From Actinomyces sp. oral taxon 897 (lineage in GTDB: Bacteria; Actinomycetota; Actinomycetes; Actinomycetales; Actinomycetaceae), in NCBI RefSeq assembly GCF_002999235.1, contig NZ_CP027236.1, forward strand, positions 62,001 through 126,000: DNA of 64,000 nucleotides, read 5' to 3'. Within the stretch, counting starts at the first letter, position 1. Every line of letters begins with the position of its first letter. The position numbers and the translations under genes were made by a program. The notes beneath the pieces were generated by a model. That model was not told the origin of the DNA, did not search any database, and saw nothing but the letters and a program-made list of their open reading frames with translations. Of the stretch, positions 7,432 to 16,973 are shown piece by piece.

Positions 7432-10400
7432 ATGACCCCCGACGCCGCCCCGCACGCCCCCCGGCTCCTGCCGGCCCTGCCCGTGCCCGGCCTGCCCGAG
7501 CCTGACGACTCCCAGGCCGTGGTCCTGGAGCACGTCCGGGCAGGCGGGAACCTGGTGGTCCTGGGCGCCCCCGGCACTGGGAAGACCAGCCTGGCCCTGC
7601 GCCTGCTGGTGCGTGCCGTCGATGAGGGCAGGGACGCCGTCCTGCTGACCCCCACGCGCGTGCGGGCCAGCGTCCTGCGCGGCCGGGCGGCCCACCTCCT
7701 GCGGGCCCGGGGTGTCGAGGGCGGTACCGTGCGTGTGCGCACCCCCGCGGCCCTGGCCCTGAGCGTCCTGACCACCTCCCTCACGCAGCGTCCCGCCCCC
7801 CTGCCCGCCCCCGTGCTGCTGGCCGGGGCGGAGGAGGACGCCGCCCTGGCCTCCCTTATCCGCCCCGAGGACTGGCCCGGTCTGCCGCCCGAGACCCTGA
7901 CCTCCCGGGCCTTCCGCTCCCAGCTGCGCGACCTGCTGGCGCGCGCCGGGGAGCTGGGTGTGGGCGCCCAGGAGCTCGCCGCCCTGGGGCAGGATCTGGA
8001 CGTGCCCGTCTGGGGGCCTGCCAGCGGGCTGCTGCGTCTGTGGGACGCCCAGGGTCGTCCCAGTGCCCGCAGGCGCGCCCAGACCCGGCGGATGGACACC
8101 GCCCGCCTCCAGGACCGTGCCCGGGAGGCCCTGGGCACCTGGGAGGCCGACGGCGTCATGGAACCGCGTCCCGTGCCCGACCTGGTCGTGGTGGACGACT
8201 ACCAGGACTGCACCGCGGCCACCGCCCGCCTCCTGGGCACCCTGGCGGTCCCCGACGCCCTCGGGCACGCTGCCCAGGTCGTCGTCCTGGGCAACCCGGA
8301 CACCGCTGTCGAGACCTTCCGCGGGGGCACTCCCAGCCTGCTGTCGTCCGCCCAGGAGGGCGCCAGCCTGGGGGCCGCCCGCCTGGTCCTGGGCACCGTC
8401 CACCGTGGGGGCCCTGCCCTGGTGGAGGCCGTCGCTGCGCAGGCCGCCCGGGTCCCCGTGGTCGGGGCGACCGGGTACCGCCAGGCGCGGGCCGTCCAGG
8501 AGACCGTGGAGGAGAGCGTGGAGGAGCCGGGCGGGCCGGTGATCGGCGCCAGCGTGACGGACGCTGCCCCGGCGGGGCCCTCGGTCGTCCTGGCCTCCAG
8601 CCCCGCCCAGGAGGCCACCCACGTGGCGCGGATCCTGCGTGGCGAGCACATCCACCACGCCACGGGCTGGGACCAGATGGCCGTCATCGTCCGCAGCACC
8701 GCCCAGGCCCAGGCGGTGGCCCGCGACCTGCGCCGACGGGGGGTTCCCCTGGCGTCACGGACCCCCGCGGTCCTCCTGCGCACCGAGCCCGCCGCCCGCG
8801 CCCTGACAGAGGTGGTCCGGGCGGCCCTGGACGGGGACCTCGGTCAGGACGGCCAGCCCCCCCTCCCGGAGGTCGTCCAGCTCCTCCTGACCGGTCCCCT
8901 CATTGGCCTGAGCCCTCTTGACCTGCGCAGGCTACGACGTCGGATCCGCGTCTGGGCGGAGGGGCCAGCTTCCCGGCAGGGGGAGCAGGCCGGGGGCACC
9001 CAAACCCTGGCGGAGGGCGCCCAAGCCCAGGGCGCCCGGGCGGAGAGTGCCCGGGCGAGGGGCGTCCAGGCCCAGACCGAGGGCGCCCGGTCGGGAGGCC
9101 GGCGGGGGGAGCTGGGCCCGGGTGCCGGGAGAGTCACGCTCCCGGGGCTCGTGGGCGACCTGGAGTCCGCCCGCCAGCTGGTGGAGGACCTGGGCCGGGA
9201 GTCGGTGGCCGCCCAGGCCGCCGACCTGCTGCGGGCCGCCCAGGTGGTGTCGGCGCTACGTGAGGTCCTGGGCTTGGGCTCCCCCCCTGCGGACGGTGCC
9301 CGGGGGCCGGAGGCAGGGGGGCGCTCTCCCGGCGGGGGGCTCCCGGACGACGTCTCGGCGAGGTACCCAGGGGCGCCCGGACAGGCCGACGGGCAGCGCC
9401 CCGACCCCACCGGGGGGTCCTCGGACGCCAGTACCCGGGCAGGAGGCCGTGGACGGGCCCCGCGTGACGTCGAGGCCCTCCTGTGGGCCGCCTGGGACGC
9501 CTCCGGGCGCGCCGAGGCCTGGCGGGCCCTGGCCCTGGAGGAGGGTGGTGGACGTGGTCTCCTGGCTGAGGCCGCTGAGCACCACCTTGACGTGGTCACC
9601 GCCCTGTTCAAGCGGGCGGAGGTCTGGTCCGAGCGCTACCCCGGGGTGGACGGCGCCGTCTTCCTGGCCGAGCTGGACAGTGAGCTCGTCCCCTCCGACT
9701 CCGTGGCCCCCCAGGGGCGGCGCCCCGCCGGTGTGGCGGTCCTCACCCCGGCCGCTGCCGCCGGGGAGCAGTGGGAGGTCGTCGTGGTCATGGGCCTGGA
9801 GCGTGACGTCTGGCCCGACCTGCGCCTGCGCGACTCCCTGACCCGCTCGGGCCTGCTGGTGGACGCGGTGACCGGGCGCCTGCCCCTGCGCCCCGACGGC
9901 AGCCTGGACCCGGGGGCGGATCCGGCCTCCGCCCGCGCCCAGGTGCGTGGGGACGAGCGCCGTATGCTCGTGGCCGCCATGTCGCGGGCCTCACGCAGGC
10001 TCGTCCTGACGGCCACCTCCGACGTCGAGCACGCCCCCTCCTCCTTCCTCCTGGAGGTGGCCGCCAGCGCCGGGCTGCCTGTCACGGACGTCGACGGCGC
10101 CCCCCTGACCAGCCCGGACGCCGGTGACCTCACCCTGCGTGGGCTCGTGGGCGAGCTGCGTCAGGCGGCCGTACGCGGGGCCCTGGACAGCGCCACCCCC
10201 GCTGAGCGCGCCCGGGGAACGGCCGCCGTCACCCTCCTGGCCGACCTGGCCCGCAGGGGTGTCCCCGGCGCCTCGCCCACCACCTGGCTCGACGTGGCCG
10301 GCCCCACCTCCACCAGCCCCCTGACCGCCCTGGACCAGCGGGTGCGGGTGAGCCCCTCGGACGTGGAGAGCCTGTCCACCTGCCCCCTGCGCTGGTTCCT

Positions 10401-11199
10401 GTCCCGGCACGGGGGCGACCGGCCGGCCTCCGGGGCCCAGCACCTGGGCAGCCTCGTGCACGCCCTGGCCGAGCAGGCCGAGCGCGAGCACCTGCGGGGC
10501 CCGGCGCTGCGGGCCCAGGCCGAGGAGCTCCTGCCCGGGCTCGGCTACCCCGATACCTGGCTGGGGCAGGTCCAGCAGCGCCGTGTCCGGGAGATGGTGG
10601 GGCGCCTGGACGCCTACCTGGCGGACTGCGACGCCCTGGGGGTCACCGCGCAGGTCGAGCTGACTGTCAGGGCGGACACCGTCCTGGCTCCCGGGGACCT
10701 CAGCGAGGACCTGGGGGGCTACCTGGAGGACCTCCTGGCGCTCACGGGGGCGGGCGCGGGCCTGCGCCTGCGGATCGCAGGACGTGTTGACCGCCTGGAG
10801 CGCCGGGCGGACGGCAGCGTGCGCGTCATCGACCTCAAGACCGGGCGCCTGGTACCCTCCTCGCCCGAGCGCCACCCCCAGCTGGCCACCTACCGGCTGG
10901 CCCTGGAGGCCCTGGGGCGGGTGGTGGGTGGCGGGGCCCTGGTCCTGCTGGGCAAGGAGCCGGGCAGGCGCTCCGGGGAGGGCTACGTGCTGGCCCCCGC
11001 TGGCGGGGCCCTGGATCCCAGCCCCGTACAGGACCCGGACACCGGTGAGAGCCTGCCCTGGGCCCAGGACCTCCTGGCAGCCGCCGCCCTGGGGAGCCTG
11101 GGGCCCCTCTACGAGGCCCGCAGCGGTGACCACTGCCGCAACTGCGCCGTCAAGGACTCCTGCCCCGTACGCAGCGAGGGAAAGCGGGTGACCCAGTGA
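7432..11199 (+). CDS. adnA: AdnA-like helicase-nuclease subunit (UvrD-like motor plus RecB-type nuclease)
   Basis: 1255 residues. An N-terminal superfamily-1 motor has Walker A GAPGTGKT at 45-52 and Walker B VVDDYQD with Asp255-Asp256. A C-terminal PD-(D/E)XK nuclease has VIDLKTGR (Asp1134, Lys1136). Cys984 with Cys1235, Cys1238 and Cys1244 (CxxCx5C) matches the iron-sulphur staple of AddB-type nucleases. In mycobacteria AdnA and AdnB form a heterodimer that resects double-strand breaks. Two low-complexity linkers, near residues 518-563 and 619-678, are longer than expected for the family. The ATG at 7432 is chosen because the upstream open frame runs through the minisatellite. The stop overlaps the adnB GTG (GTGA), so the subunits are translationally coupled. 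Confidence 0.86.
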   Translation: MTPDAAPHAPRLLPALPVPGLPEPDDSQAVVLEHVRAGGNLVVLGAPGTGKTSLALRLLVRAVDEGRDAVLLTPTRVRASVLRGRAAHLLRARGVEGGTVRVRTPAALALSVLTTSLTQRPAPLPAPVLLAGAEEDAALASLIRPEDWPGLPPETLTSRAFRSQLRDLLARAGELGVGAQELAALGQDLDVPVWGPASGLLRLWDAQGRPSARRRAQTRRMDTARLQDRAREALGTWEADGVMEPRPVPDLVVVDDYQDCTAATARLLGTLAVPDALGHAAQVVVLGNPDTAVETFRGGTPSLLSSAQEGASLGAARLVLGTVHRGGPALVEAVAAQAARVPVVGATGYRQARAVQETVEESVEEPGGPVIGASVTDAAPAGPSVVLASSPAQEATHVARILRGEHIHHATGWDQMAVIVRSTAQAQAVARDLRRRGVPLASRTPAVLLRTEPAARALTEVVRAALDGDLGQDGQPPLPEVVQLLLTGPLIGLSPLDLRRLRRRIRVWAEGPASRQGEQAGGTQTLAEGAQAQGARAESARARGVQAQTEGARSGGRRGELGPGAGRVTLPGLVGDLESARQLVEDLGRESVAAQAADLLRAAQVVSALREVLGLGSPPADGARGPEAGGRSPGGGLPDDVSARYPGAPGQADGQRPDPTGGSSDASTRAGGRGRAPRDVEALLWAAWDASGRAEAWRALALEEGGGRGLLAEAAEHHLDVVTALFKRAEVWSERYPGVDGAVFLAELDSELVPSDSVAPQGRRPAGVAVLTPAAAAGEQWEVVVVMGLERDVWPDLRLRDSLTRSGLLVDAVTGRLPLRPDGSLDPGADPASARAQVRGDERRMLVAAMSRASRRLVLTATSDVEHAPSSFLLEVAASAGLPVTDVDGAPLTSPDAGDLTLRGLVGELRQAAVRGALDSATPAERARGTAAVTLLADLARRGVPGASPTTWLDVAGPTSTSPLTALDQRVRVSPSDVESLSTCPLRWFLSRHGGDRPASGAQHLGSLVHALAEQAEREHLRGPALRAQAEELLPGLGYPDTWLGQVQQRRVREMVGRLDAYLADCDALGVTAQVELTVRADTVLAPGDLSEDLGGYLEDLLALTGAGAGLRLRIAGRVDRLERRADGSVRVIDLKTGRLVPSSPERHPQLATYRLALEALGRVVGGGALVLLGKEPGRRSGEGYVLAPAGGALDPSPVQDPDTGESLPWAQDLLAAAALGSLGPLYEARSGDHCRNCAVKDSCPVRSEGKRVTQ

Positions 11200-14100
11200 G
11201 CCCCCTGAGCCCCACCCACCTGGCCCGGGCCCTGGGCGTCCACGTCCCCACCGCCGAGCAGGCCGCCGTCATCGCCCACCCGCTGGCGCCCCTGCTGGTG
11301 GTGGCCGGGGCCGGCTCGGGCAAGACCGCCACCATGGCGCAGCGGGTCGTCTACCTGGTGGCCACCGGCCAGGTCCGTCCCGACCAGGTGCTGGGCCTGA
11401 CCTTCACCCGCAAGGCCACCGCCGAGCTGGACGAGCGCGTGTCCTCCCGCCTGGAGGCCCTGGCCCGTGCGGGCCTGGTGGATCCGCAGGTGGCCGACGG
11501 CGCCCCCACCATCGCCACCTACAACTCCTTCGCCGGCACCCTGGTGCGTGATCACGGACTACTCATTGGCGTCGACCCCGACACCACCCTCATCACCCAG
11601 GCGCGCAGCTGGCAGATCGTCGAGACGCTCCTGCGTGAGCGCACCGCGCCCCTGCCCGAGGAGGGCCTGGAGCACAACACCACCGCGGTCCTGCTGCTGT
11701 CCGACGCCCTGAGCCAGAACCTCCTGAGCGCCGACCAGGCCGCCGAGGGCCTGGAGGACCTGGCTGGGCTCCTGGAGGACCTGGCCGGTGTCAGGGGCTG
11801 CAAGACCCTCATCGGCCGGGGCCCGGCCGCCATGCGGGAGTGGCTCGAGCTGCTGGACGTGGTGCGGGCCCTGACGCAGTACAAGCGCTCCCACGGCCTG
11901 CTCGACTTCGGCGACCAGATCGCCCTGGCCTGCCAGGTCGCCCAGGAGGTCCCGGAGGCCGTCGCCCAGGTCCGCGCCCAGTACCCGGCGGTCCTCCTGG
12001 ACGAGTTCCAGGACACCTCCGTGGCCCAGATCCGTCTGCTGTCCGCGCTCTTCGCCGACTCGGGGGTCACCGCCGTGGGGGACCCGCACCAGGCCATCTA
12101 CGGGTGGCGGGGGGCTAGCGCCGCCGCCCTGGACACCTTCCATGCGCGCTTCAACCCCACCGGGAGCGCCGCCGTGTCCACCGGCGCGCAGGCGGCGCAG
12201 GCGGCCCCCGTCCTCCAGCTGTCCACCTCCTGGCGCAACGACGCCGCCGTCCTGGAGGCCGCCAACGTGGTCTCCTCCCCGCTGCGCCACCCCCGGACCC
12301 TGCCCGGGGACCCGCCCGGGGAGCACATTGCCGTGGCCGAGCTCACGCCCCGCCCGCGTCACCTGGGGCTGGCCCAGGGCGCCGTCCACGCGGCCTTCCT
12401 CCAGGACCCGCTCGAGGAGGCCCAGCACGTGGCCCGGTTCCTGGCCGAGCGCTGGGGCCCCGGCGCCCGTATGGCGGTCCTGACCCGCACTCGCGCCCAG
12501 ATGGCCCCCGTGGCCGCCGAGCTGGAGGCCCAGGGCCTGCCCTACGTCGTCGTGGGCCTGGGGGGGATGCTCAGCGTCCCCGAGGTGGAGGACGTCCGCT
12601 CCCTCCTGGTCCTGGCCGCCGACCCCGAGCGGGGCGACCGGCTCATGCGCCTGCTCACCGAGCAGGATCTGGGGGCCAGCGACCTGGCTGCCCTGGCCGC
12701 CCTGGCCCGGGAGGTCACCCGCGCCCCCGGGGAGACCCCCGTGGGGCCGACCGACGCCCTACCAGGAGGACAGGTCACCCGCGCCCCCGGGGAGACCGGC
12801 CCCCAAGGGCCTGACGGCAGCCAGGGGTCCCAGGGGCCCGACGGCTCCCAGGGGCCCGACGCCGACCCTCAGCCTGACGTCCCCCTCCTGGTCGAGGCCC
12901 TGGAGACCGTGCTGCGCTGGGAGGAGGCCGGTGAGCCCGGGCAGGTCGTGGGCCTGAGCGAGGCCGGGCGTCGCGTGGCCCTGCGCACCGCCCGCGCCCT
13001 GCGTCGGGTCCGCGCGAGCCTGACCCTGCCCGTCCCCGAGCTCGTGGTGGTGGCTGAGCAGGCCCTGGACCTGGATCTGGAGATCGCCGCACGGGTGGGC
13101 AACCCCCTGGGGCACCGTGCCCTGGACGCCTTCCAGGACACCGCTGCCAGGTACGTCGCCGACGCCCAGGATCCCACCCTGAGCGGGTTCCTGGAGTGGC
13201 TGGACCTGGCGCAGGCGCGCGAGGACGGCCTGGCCGCCCCCGAGACCGAGCCCGTCCCCGGGGCCGTCCAGATCCTGACCGTCCACGCCGCCAAGGGCCT
13301 GGAGTGGGACGTGGTGGCCGTCCCGGGCCTCAACGAGCAGGTCTTCCCCTCCTACCGCTCCAGGATCCAGCCCGGGCGCCACGTGGTGGAGACCGGCTGG
13401 ATGGCCGGCACCTCCGTCTTCCCCTACCCGCTGCGGGCCGACGCCCAGGATCTGCCGCCCTTCACCGTGGGGGAGCTGGACCCGGGTGCCGGTAAGGAGC
13501 TCGTGACGGACACGGTCCTGGCCTACCGCACCGCCCTGGGACGCCAGGTCGTGCGCGAGGAGAGGCGCCTGGCCTACGTGGCCCTCACCCGCGCCCGCCA
13601 CGAGCTGCTCCTGACCGGCTCGCACCTGGCCAAGTCCGCCACCAGGCCGCGGCCCGCCTCCCGGTTCCTCGACGAGCTGCGCCGTCGGGACCTCCTGCGC
13701 CCCTACGGGCGCGGCTGGGTCGACTACGACCCGGACCGGCCCAACCCCCTGGCCTCGCAGCACCACAGCGGCACCTGGCCCCTGGGAGCCCCGCCGGACC
13801 ACCTGCCCGGCGTGGACGGCCGCGCCGTCGAGGCGCTGCGCAGGGCAGGGGGCCCCCAGGCGCGGGGGGTACTTGGCGGTGGTCTCAGTGACGACGGCGT
13901 CGCTGACCGCCGCGGCTCCGTCCAGGCGGCCCGGCGTCAGGCCGCCCGCGCCGTCGCCGCCGCCATGGCGGCGGGAGCAGACGGGGGCGCCGGGGCCGAC
14001 GGGGCCAGGGCCCCGGGACCGGGCTCGCCTGCTCCGCACGCTCCCGCCGCTCAGGGCGCGCCCATGCCGTTCCCCGCCCCACCCAGCCCGATAGCCGGCT

Positions 14101-14794
14101 GTGCCCCGGCCGACCCGGTGGTCCGGCGCTGGTACCTGGAGGCCGAGCTGCTGCTGGCCGAGCGGGAGCAGGCCCGTCGGGCCGTGCCCGAGCTGCACCT
14201 GCCCGCCCACCTGGCGGCCACCCGGCTGGACGACCTGCGCACCGACCCCGAGCGCTTCGCCCTGGACCTGCGCCGCCCCCTGCCTGCCCGGCCGCGGGCC
14301 TCCGGGCGCCTGGGGACGGTCTTCCACGAGGCCGTCGCCCAGCGCCTGAGCGCCCACGCGGCCCTCATGAGCCTGGAGGAGGCCGGGGTCCCCGACTCGG
14401 TGCCGCCCGCCGACCGCCGGAGGATCGAGCGCTGGCTGGAGGTGGCCGAGCACCTGCCCCTGCTGGCCCCCTACCGCCTCTACGACACCGAGGTCGACCG
14501 TGAGCTGACGGTGGGGGCACCACCCTGCGCTGCCGCATGGACGCCGTCTTCGAGGGGGCGGACTCCACCTGGCTCATTGTGGACTGGAAGACGGGGCGTC
14601 TGCGGGTGCCGGTGGACCAGCTCAGCGTCTACGTCCACGCCTGGGCCGCCTCCCAGGGGGTGCCCACCGGGGCGGTGCGTGCCGCCTACGTCTACGTCAG
14701 CGCCCCCGGCGGCCTGGTCGAGGAGCTGAGCCCCGCCGACCTGCTGCCCCTGGAGGCCATTACCCGTCTCCTGGCCCCCTCCACCCGCCCCTGA
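11196..14794 (+). CDS. adnB: AdnB-like helicase-nuclease subunit, frameshifted in the nuclease domain
   Basis: The motor is complete: PTAEQAAVI Q-motif, Walker A GAGSGKT (38-44), Walker B LLDEFQDT (Asp269-Glu270), GDPHQAIYGWRG, VHAAKGLEWD and YVALTRARHELL. The uninterrupted frame runs to 14729, but after about residue 1108 it stops looking like protein. The true nuclease end, including VDWKTGR at 14579-14599, lies in the next frame and stops at 14794. The two are joined by adding one G to the run at 14513-14517. As read, the protein loses its nuclease active site. A collagen-like linker of G-x-y triplets occupies roughly residues 506-560. Starts with GTG overlapping the adnA stop. Confidence 0.85.
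14513..14517 (+). other. Frameshift point in adnB (run of five G)
   Basis: Before this run the protein reads EVDRELTVG. Codons after it make sense only one base earlier (GGC ACC ACC CTG CGC). Either one G is missing or the ribosome must slip back by one base. A homopolymer miscall, a real inactivating deletion, and slippage all fit. Confidence 0.8.
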
Positions 14795-14797
14795 CAC

Positions 14798-14858
14798 CGC
14801 GAGAACGGTACTTGTTCGTCGCGAGAACGGTACTTGTTCGTCGTGAGAACGGGGCACC
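14798..14858. repeat. 22-bp repeat triplet, locus A
   Basis: GAGAACGG begins at 14801, 14823 and 14845, an exact 22-bp period. Units 1 and 2 are identical (CGCGAGAACGGTACTTGTTC plus GT); unit 3 is cut short after GAGAACGGGG. The triplet starts 3 bp behind the corrected adnB stop. The same family occurs at 22095 and 57935, again with three units. Confidence 0.92.
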
Positions 14859-14916
14859 GGGGTAGACCCGTCCCGGCCCTTGACCCTGACACTGTGGCAG
14901 GTAGGAGGGTGGGCCC

Positions 14917-15213
14917 ATGACCACACCGGCACCCGCCCCGCCCCCGCGGTGGAGCATCGGCCGGTTCTCCCGGATGACGCGCCTGAGCGCCAGGCGGCTG
15001 AGGCACTACGACGCCGTCGGCCTGCTCAGGCCCGCCTACATCGACCCCTTCACGGGCTACCGGTACTACTCCGACCCTGAGCTTCACCAGGCCATGGGGG
15101 AGCGGGGGCTGAAGAGCACCAGGCCCAGCTTCGAGCGCTACCTCGTGGGGCCGGCCCGCACCTCCGACCAGTCCGCCTGGCGCACCGAGGTCTGCTTCCC
15201 CGTCGTCGCCTGA
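14917..15213 (+). CDS. MerR-family regulator with internal deletion (N-terminal HTH joined to C-terminal effector-domain remnant)
   Basis: 98 residues. Residues 12-54 are a MerR DNA-binding domain: WSIGRFSRMTRLSARRLRHY, then VGLLRPAYIDPFTGYRYYSD. Without the usual dimerisation helix, the sequence jumps near residue 55-65 to TRPSFERYLVGPARTSDQ and RTEVCFPV, wording typical of the far C-terminus of MerR proteins with a GyrI-like ligand domain. Full-length relatives are about 270 residues, so some 170 are missing, in frame. It may bind DNA poorly or not at all. A good GGAGG precedes the ATG. Best read as a deletion derivative, possibly a pseudogene. Confidence 0.65.
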   Translation: MTTPAPAPPPRWSIGRFSRMTRLSARRLRHYDAVGLLRPAYIDPFTGYRYYSDPELHQAMGERGLKSTRPSFERYLVGPARTSDQSAWRTEVCFPVVA

Positions 15214-15515
15214 GGGAGCAGGGGATCCGGTTGGTGAGCCGGGGCGGACCGCCTCCCGGCCGCCTGAGGGCCCGGAGGCCTCCCCGGATCCGGCCGGTGC
15301 CAGGGGACGGCTCCTGGGCGCTGGCACCGGGGTGGGGGTGGGGCCGCGTACTGAAGGGGTGGGGCTGCGTACCGTCGGGCACGAAGACGGCCCCGTAGGA
15401 AGTCGGTCGGTGAGGGGAACCTCGCTGTTCCGCACCTGTGGTCGTGCGTCTGACGGTGACCGGTCGCCTCGGGTGCCCGGGGCAGCTGGCGGAGGGCCTC
15501 AGTGCCCGGTGAGTC
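15214..15515. other. Gap with short direct repeats, no gene seen
   Basis: This 302-bp gap between the convergent MerR remnant and kinase-like genes holds two short direct repeats: GTGGGGCYGCGTAC twice around 15334-15372, and AGTGCCCGGT followed by GTCCT twice at 15501-15533, the second next to the stop codon of the minus-strand gene. No hairpin terminator or protein-like frame was recognised. Confidence 0.5.
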
Positions 15516-16730
15516 CTAGTGCCCGGTACGTCCTGCCGTCAGGTCCTCGCTCCGCACCAGGTGCAGCGTGGGCCCGGACCCGCGGCCCCTGTCCTGGTCC
15601 TGGCGCCCCGCCCCGGGCGGGTCGACGGCGCGTGCCGGGCGCCTCCCGCCCTCCCTGCCCTCCTCCACCTGGACCATGGCGACCTCGGCGGTGACCTGGT
15701 CCGGCTCGGCGTGCTCCTTCTCCCCGGGTACCGGGGCCAGGCGCGGGGAGGAGTGCTCCACCAGGGGCTCGGCGCCCACCTGGTCGTCCAGGTCCTGGAG
15801 CATGGCGATGGCGTCGTCGATAATGTCGTCGTCCTCCGAGCGCACCCCGTGCATGAGCCAGCGCGCCAGGCTCAGCTCGCTGACCAGCTCGGCGCGGTGG
15901 CGCAGGTGCTTGTCCGAGCCCTCGCGGCGGGCCACGTCGTAGGCGTCCTCGATCGAGTCCAGGCAGTCCACGGGCGCGGCGGAGTACACCCAGGCCATGT
16001 CCTCGGCCGGATCGCCCACGTGCGCCTGGGACAGGCCCCGCAGGGCGACCACGGCGCCGCCGGCTGTCAGCACGTTCTCCTCCGCCAGGTCCCCGTGGAC
16101 CACCACGGGGCGGAAGCGCCACAGCGCCGTGTCCTTCAGGGTGTTCTCCCAGCGCACCAGCAGCGTGGGCGGGACGTGTCCGGTGCCCCGGGCCTCCTCC
16201 ACCAGGGTCAGCCAGCGCCGGCGCACGTCCTCGGCGTCGTAGACGGGCAGGCCGGCCTCGGAGACGACCGTGGTGGGCAGCTCGTGGAGCTCGCCCAGCG
16301 CCCGCCCCAGCCCGGCCGAGAGCCCCGGGCCGGGGTGGAGTGCGTCCACGGAGATAGGGCGGCCCTCCAGGTGGGAGCGGACCTGCACGTACGTCGTGCT
16401 GCCGCGCAGCACCCCGCCGGGGCGGGCCACGTCGAAGCTGAGGTGGCCGTTGTCGACCTGCCGGCCCATGCGGCGCAGGACCTCCGCCTCGGCCTCCAGG
16501 GCGGCACCGGTGACGTCGTCGCTGGTCTCCAGGACCTCCCAGTGGCGCCCCTGGGTGTCGATGAGGCCGGTGACCTCCAGGTCCTTGGAGTGCTCCTGAG
16601 GCAGGGCGAGCCTGGCGGGGTCAAGCCCCGGCACCGCGACCGCGGCAAGAGCCGCCAGGCGCAGCATGGTGGCCCGGTGCGAGCTCGACCCAGCCTTGGG
16701 GTCGGGCTGGTCAGGGGTGGAGGAAGACAT
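15516..16730 (-). CDS. Aminoglycoside-phosphotransferase-fold protein, probable pseudokinase
   Basis: 404 residues. The catalytic-loop motif VVHGDLAEENVL is present (His212, Asp214, Asn219), and GDPAEDMAWVY follows as in APH/choline-kinase-like proteins. The metal-binding aspartate of the usual LDW motif is replaced: the sequence reads VVALRGLSQAHVGD with Gly232 at the expected Asp. The N-lobe is degenerate, and the last 80 residues are charged and probably disordered. The protein may bind a nucleotide or ligand without kinase activity. The ATG at 16730 is used because the upstream extension is not protein-like; the ribosome site is weak. It is divergent from the Tad operon, 243 bp away. Confidence 0.7.
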   Translation of the reverse strand: MSSSTPDQPDPKAGSSSHRATMLRLAALAAVAVPGLDPARLALPQEHSKDLEVTGLIDTQGRHWEVLETSDDVTGAALEAEAEVLRRMGRQVDNGHLSFDVARPGGVLRGSTTYVQVRSHLEGRPISVDALHPGPGLSAGLGRALGELHELPTTVVSEAGLPVYDAEDVRRRWLTLVEEARGTGHVPPTLLVRWENTLKDTALWRFRPVVVHGDLAEENVLTAGGAVVALRGLSQAHVGDPAEDMAWVYSAAPVDCLDSIEDAYDVARREGSDKHLRHRAELVSELSLARWLMHGVRSEDDDIIDDAIAMLQDLDDQVGAEPLVEHSSPRLAPVPGEKEHAEPDQVTAEVAMVQVEEGREGGRRPARAVDPPGAGRQDQDRGRGSGPTLHLVRSEDLTAGRTGH

Positions 16731-16973
16731 ACCACCACCGTAGGCGAAGGACGGCCTGACGTCGTAGCTGCCGCGCGGACAGGCCCTGCTCGACGTCGTT
16801 TCTCCACAATCTGAGACAAACTGCTGGCGTCCGGCGCCTCCCATGATCTAAGATGCTCAGGTGCGCTTGCTCACCGTTGAGCGGTCTCTGTATTGCTCAT
16901 CCCAGTCCGGACTCCGGACCCTGAACAACCTCACACCCTGTTCCCACCCTCTTCTCAGACCCAGCGAGGCCCC

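Noticed and set aside
12759..14453. Large minus-strand frame opposite adnB
   Set aside because: The plus strand encodes clear helicase motifs; the minus peptide is Gly/Val/Leu-rich with no domain, a typical high-GC shadow.
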